Part shown: positions 60,219 to 64,000 of the stretch, in pieces | Layout of the letters: each line of letters opens with the position of its first letter | Numbering within the stretch: the first letter of the stretch is position 1 | Source: Ephydatia muelleri | Taxonomy: Eukaryota; Porifera; Demospongiae; Spongillida; Spongillidae | Direction: 5' to 3' | NCBI GenBank assembly: GCA_013339895.1 | Contig: JABACO010000037.1 | Coordinates: 124,001-188,000 of the forward strand | DNA length: 64,000 bases | Notes under the pieces: generated by a model | What the model was told of the DNA's origin: nothing | What the model saw: the letters and a program-made list of their open reading frames with translations, nothing else | Database searches by the model: none | Translations under genes and position numbers: made by a program

Positions 60219-61218
60219 NNNNNNNNNNNNNNNNNNNNNNNNNNNNNNNNNNNNNNNNNNNNNNNNNNNNNNNNNNNNNNNNNNNNNNNNNNNNNNNNNN
60301 NNNNNNNNNNNNNNNNNNNNNNNNNNNNNNNNNNNNNNNNNNNNNNNNNNNNNNNNNNNNNNNNNNNNNNNNNNNNNNNNNNNNNNNNNNNNNNNNNNNN
60401 NNNNNNNNNNNNNNNNNNNNNNNNNNNNNNNNNNNNNNNNNNNNNNNNNNNNNNNNNNNNNNNNNNNNNNNNNNNNNNNNNNNNNNNNNNNNNNNNNNNN
60501 NNNNNNNNNNNNNNNNNNNNNNNNNNNNNNNNNNNNNNNNNNNNNNNNNNNNNNNNNNNNNNNNNNNNNNNNNNNNNNNNNNNNNNNNNNNNNNNNNNNN
60601 NNNNNNNNNNNNNNNNNNNNNNNNNNNNNNNNNNNNNNNNNNNNNNNNNNNNNNNNNNNNNNNNNNNNNNNNNNNNNNNNNNNNNNNNNNNNNNNNNNNN
60701 NNNNNNNNNNNNNNNNNNNNNNNNNNNNNNNNNNNNNNNNNNNNNNNNNNNNNNNNNNNNNNNNNNNNNNNNNNNNNNNNNNNNNNNNNNNNNNNNNNNN
60801 NNNNNNNNNNNNNNNNNNNNNNNNNNNNNNNNNNNNNNNNNNNNNNNNNNNNNNNNNNNNNNNNNNNNNNNNNNNNNNNNNNNNNNNNNNNNNNNNNNNN
60901 NNNNNNNNNNNNNNNNNNNNNNNNNNNNNNNNNNNNNNNNNNNNNNNNNNNNNNNNNNNNNNNNNNNNNNNNNNNNNNNNNNNNNNNNNNNNNNNNNNNN
61001 NNNNNNNNNNNNNNNNNNNNNNNNNNNNNNNNNNNNNNNNNNNNNNNNNNNNNNNNNNNNNNNNNNNNNNNNNNNNNNNNNNNNNNNNNNNNNNNNNNNN
61101 NNNNNNNNNNNNNNNNNNNNNNNNNNNNNNNNNNNNNNNNNNNNNNNNNNNNNNNNNNNNNNNNNNNNNNNNNNNNNNNNNNNNNNNNNNNNNNNNNNNN
61201 NNNNNNNNNNNNNNNNNN
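60219..61218. other. Scaffold gap, exactly 1000 N
   Basis: A round-number run of N marks a gap of unknown true size. The sequence on its right begins inside the 28-bp minisatellite, so the assembly probably broke in that array. Confidence 0.98.
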
Positions 61219-62584
61219 TACCCATGTGAAAGCCACCATAGCCAAGGACCCATGTGAAGCACCATAGCCTGTTGTATATACCCATGTGAAGGCATCATAC
61301 TCTGTAGCTAGTGTACCCATGTGAAGGCATCATAGCTATGTACCCATATGAAGGCATCATAGCTTGTGTACCCCTGTGAAGGCCTCATAGCTCACTATGC
61401 GTGTGAAGCACACCAAATGCCATCACACCATAGGGCACACTCTAGTGTCTCTATGTGTGCAGGGCACCCACCTAGGTGTGACAAGTGAAATGTGTGATCT
61501 GTACACTCCCGTTTGCATAATTAATTAACTAGTGCTACAATGACATGCATGCATGCATGCGTTGACTAGACTCACGGTATGCGACTGAAGCAGCCTGCTG
61601 TGAAAGTCTCAACTGATATAAAAATTCAAAATGGTGCACACGGCCACAGAATACAGCCAGGTGTTGATCAGCCGAGATAACTTAGATACTGGTGCATGAC
61701 CGATCCATGTCAGTAACACTCTTACTGTATTACAGCCCCCTGTAATATTGTAGCTCACGTTTTTCCCTAGGCAAGATGTACTTCCCTCGTTCTCAGTCCT
61801 GTCGAAGCTTGATGTCATGTAAGTACTAAGGTCCATGAATAGAGCTCTTTCATGGTCACATGACGCATAGGCTTTATTGCGTTAATTGTTTTTTATGTCA
61901 ATCAAATTGGTGCTTGGTTTACTATGGAATGTATGGGCTTATGCTCGGGTATTGTACTCTTTGTTTAAGTTACTCACGCTATGAGGGCTCAAGTAAAATC
62001 ATGTGTTTAGAAGCACAATAGTATATCTAGACGGCACTCTGAACAGTCACCCTAAACCAACGTAAGCCCATACTTCTCCATATAAATGGGCACCCATATG
62101 GCGGACTAATTAGATGATGAAAGAGCTCTATAGGCTAAAACGTGTATGCATTAAAAAAGGTTGCGTAGTATGCAGAATGCGAGTAGGTGGTGGCCAGTGG
62201 ATGTCACTCCTATGTGGTGTTTGTGTTGTGCGTGTGTGTGTGTGTGCGTGTGTGTGTGTTTTGTGTGTGTGTCTATAATTATTATAATATGAAAATGTAT
62301 ATATGGTTTTTCTGTGTTTTGTCATGATCTCATGGACCATACAATCCATTTCCTTGCATACATTTGTAGTGGAGCTGGTCATTTGCGCTGTTTGGCAACA
62401 CCTCAAAGACCTACCAATATGAAGTACATCGAAGACTGTAGACACATCAGGTTCATAAATGTACAGTACATGAATGATGATTGGTGTGGTTTCAGATTGT
62501 AAATTCATTCACTACATACATGGTACGGAGGAAATGTAGCCCCCAAAACAATGAATAATTAACACGTTTATTCACGCAAACACG

Positions 62585-63180
62585 TACAGCGTTCAAATAC
62601 AGTTTTTTTTCACATGCATTTCTTTCTGCTTGGAGAATGCGTTGCACCTTGCCCAGTGATGCACTCTTCATTTTGATCGGAACTCAACAGCACACCCACA
62701 CAATTTTGGTCGTACTTCACGTACCATTCTCTTTGTAAGTATCTGCCATCAAAATCGTCGTTTGCATTTTAGGGAAAGGCGATTTTTTCTAATAGTTCCA
62801 GCCGTTAAGGAGCACCGATGTGAAAAACTAACTGACTGCACTGTCTAAACGTTCGCATTAATGGTTGCATGTGGGTTACCCAAACGCCCTATTAATATAA
62901 ATTAAAATCGCCGGCCTGTGTATAACGCACCTTAAGAAGCAGGCGTGACACTTCTGTGAGACACCCACGATGCTTCTTCCTTAGGGTAGTCTTGCCATAG
63001 AACGAGAACTCGCGTTTTTCACCCTACTTTGATCGACCCCATGACACAGAAACTAATCGATCGATATACTAACCTTCTTCGGCGTTACAATCCTTCGACA
63101 GTTCGACTGGATAGTACCCATGCCAGCGAGTGTAAGTCTCCAGGCTGGACCGCTACTCATTCTACATGTGTATTAATGCT
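62585..63180 (-). pseudogene. Second copy of the chromodomain gene
   Basis: Same order of chromodomain exons and C-terminal domain as 6753-7368, with further single-base losses. It shares the CACACCCACACAATTTTGG context where the first copy loses frame, so that shift is not an error unique to one copy. Confidence 0.7.
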
Positions 63181-63268
63181 ATTAACTTAATTCATATACG
63201 CGCGGTGGTAGCTCTCCAGCTATAATATATAAATAAGTTAACGATGGTCATTTCTCATATCGATCGTT

Positions 63269-64000
63269 GAAATGACAGTGGTGCTGCAAGGGCCACCTCC
63301 CTCCCGTGGACGAGAGGATCTTCCGTGTGTTACTATTGGTAAGCAAGAAAACAAAGAACGCACGCATTTCTGCAAATAGTGAACTGCTACTTACACTTAG
63401 CGTGCCAAATGTACTGTTGTGTAAATGGCACTACGAAAATCAGCAAAGCTTATATGTGTGCTGAATGCCTCCGTTATACAGCACGCTGTTGCAATCCGCG
63501 AAAATTGCGAAGACTTGAAACTCACTTGCAAGCATTGTGCCGTAAGGTTCGTTCGCTTTACCGATCAACTACTGGACGAAAAAAGCGCTCCATTTTAGAA
63601 GGTCAAACAAATATTTTTTGTTCTTAATGGTGAGACGGTACCATACGATGAACATCTACGTGCTGGAGGATTTTTGCAACTGTGTACTTAAATGCGAAGG
63701 TCTGGAATCGGAAATTGATCTTGCGTGAAGCTTTAATAGCTCAAGCACAAAAGCAGCACCACGAAACACAATGAACCTCGTTCCTAATGAACAGGGTAGA
63801 CGACTGATGGTTATCCACCCGACAGGCCGAAGAAAGCTAAAACACTGCAGGCAAATGTTGAATCCGTTTTGTGGTTGGCTGAAAGTTTGGCGTCAAACCA
63901 CAGAACTTCATTTGGAACGTGTTCCGTCTGCAATCCCCGTCACAATCCAACTACAGTATGCAGCAGTCGTCCAACCATAACTGCATCCACCTCCAGTCCA
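63269..64000 (+). pseudogene. Second copy of transposase-like exon 1, cut by window end
   Basis: Starts ATGACAGTGGTGC and follows exon 1 of the gene at 7486 with many one-base deletions that break the frame. Ends in the first Ser/Pro repeat at the window edge. Confidence 0.8.

Larger units (their letters stand above)
61219..64000 (+). repeat. Second copy of 5380-8250, noisy
   Basis: Collinear with 5380-8250: minisatellite tail, the inverted-repeat element, TG run, frameshifted chromodomain gene and exon 1 of the transposase-like gene. It differs mainly by loss of single bases, often in homopolymers (GGG to GG, AA to A). Likely an uncollapsed haplotype or unpolished long-read contig. Confidence 0.9.

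Noticed and set aside
60070-61320. Long open frames across the gap
   Set aside because: Made of N; no sequence content.

Overview
This is eukaryotic DNA, most likely from an early-branching marine invertebrate. A demosponge is my guess; a cnidarian cannot be excluded. Evidence: genes are split by short GT-AG introns (about 40-90 bp, with a few longer ones), intergenic DNA is AT-rich and full of CA/TG microsatellites, and the transposons are animal-type (hAT, EnSpm/CACTA-like, Ty3/gypsy). There are no operons or tRNA/rRNA genes that I could find. One 1000-N scaffold gap lies at 60219-61218.

Layout. 1-2960: a repeat block with a 1.5 kb degenerate TG array. The block recurs inverted at 47870-51197 and in part directly at 53890-54995. 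4790-5530: a 28-bp minisatellite. 6753-7368 (-): a frameshifted chromodomain gene, placed head to head with 7486-11736 (+), a nine-exon gene whose protein looks like a DDE-type transposase. 14511-15164 (+): an intact paralog of the chromodomain gene. 17231-19238 (-): a four-exon CtIP/RBBP8 (Sae2 family) DNA-end-resection gene with one in-frame TGA. 19328-20030: nested inverted-repeat elements. 20950-21174: a fossil of the fatty-acid oxidation gene HADHA. 21437-23132 and 23541-25548: two broken hAT elements. 26710-28797 (-): a decayed EnSpm/CACTA-like transposase. 31023-31912: a TIR element. 32307-33237 (+): a GC-rich, intronless GH46 chitosanase-like gene with one frameshift, a candidate for transfer from bacteria. 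34658-39761 (-): a complete Ty3/gypsy retrotransposon with identical LTRs and a 5-bp target duplication but broken reading frames. 40593-41520, 43714-44799 and 55010-55690: foldback elements. 42601-43248 (-): two exons of a kelch-repeat-like gene. 46624-47045 (-): a retroelement 3' remnant. 59560-60170 (-): a gag-like remnant. 61219-64000: a noisy second copy of 5380-8250.

How it fits together. Only CtIP, the kelch-like exons, the intact chromodomain gene and perhaps the chitosanase look like host genes; most other coding matter is mobile. The most original signal is the head-to-head pair of a transposase-like gene and a chromodomain protein carrying an unrecognised C-terminal domain. The noisy duplicate after the gap has many single-base losses in homopolymers, so at least part of the window is unpolished long-read sequence or an uncollapsed haplotype. 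Frameshifts elsewhere should be read with that in mind.
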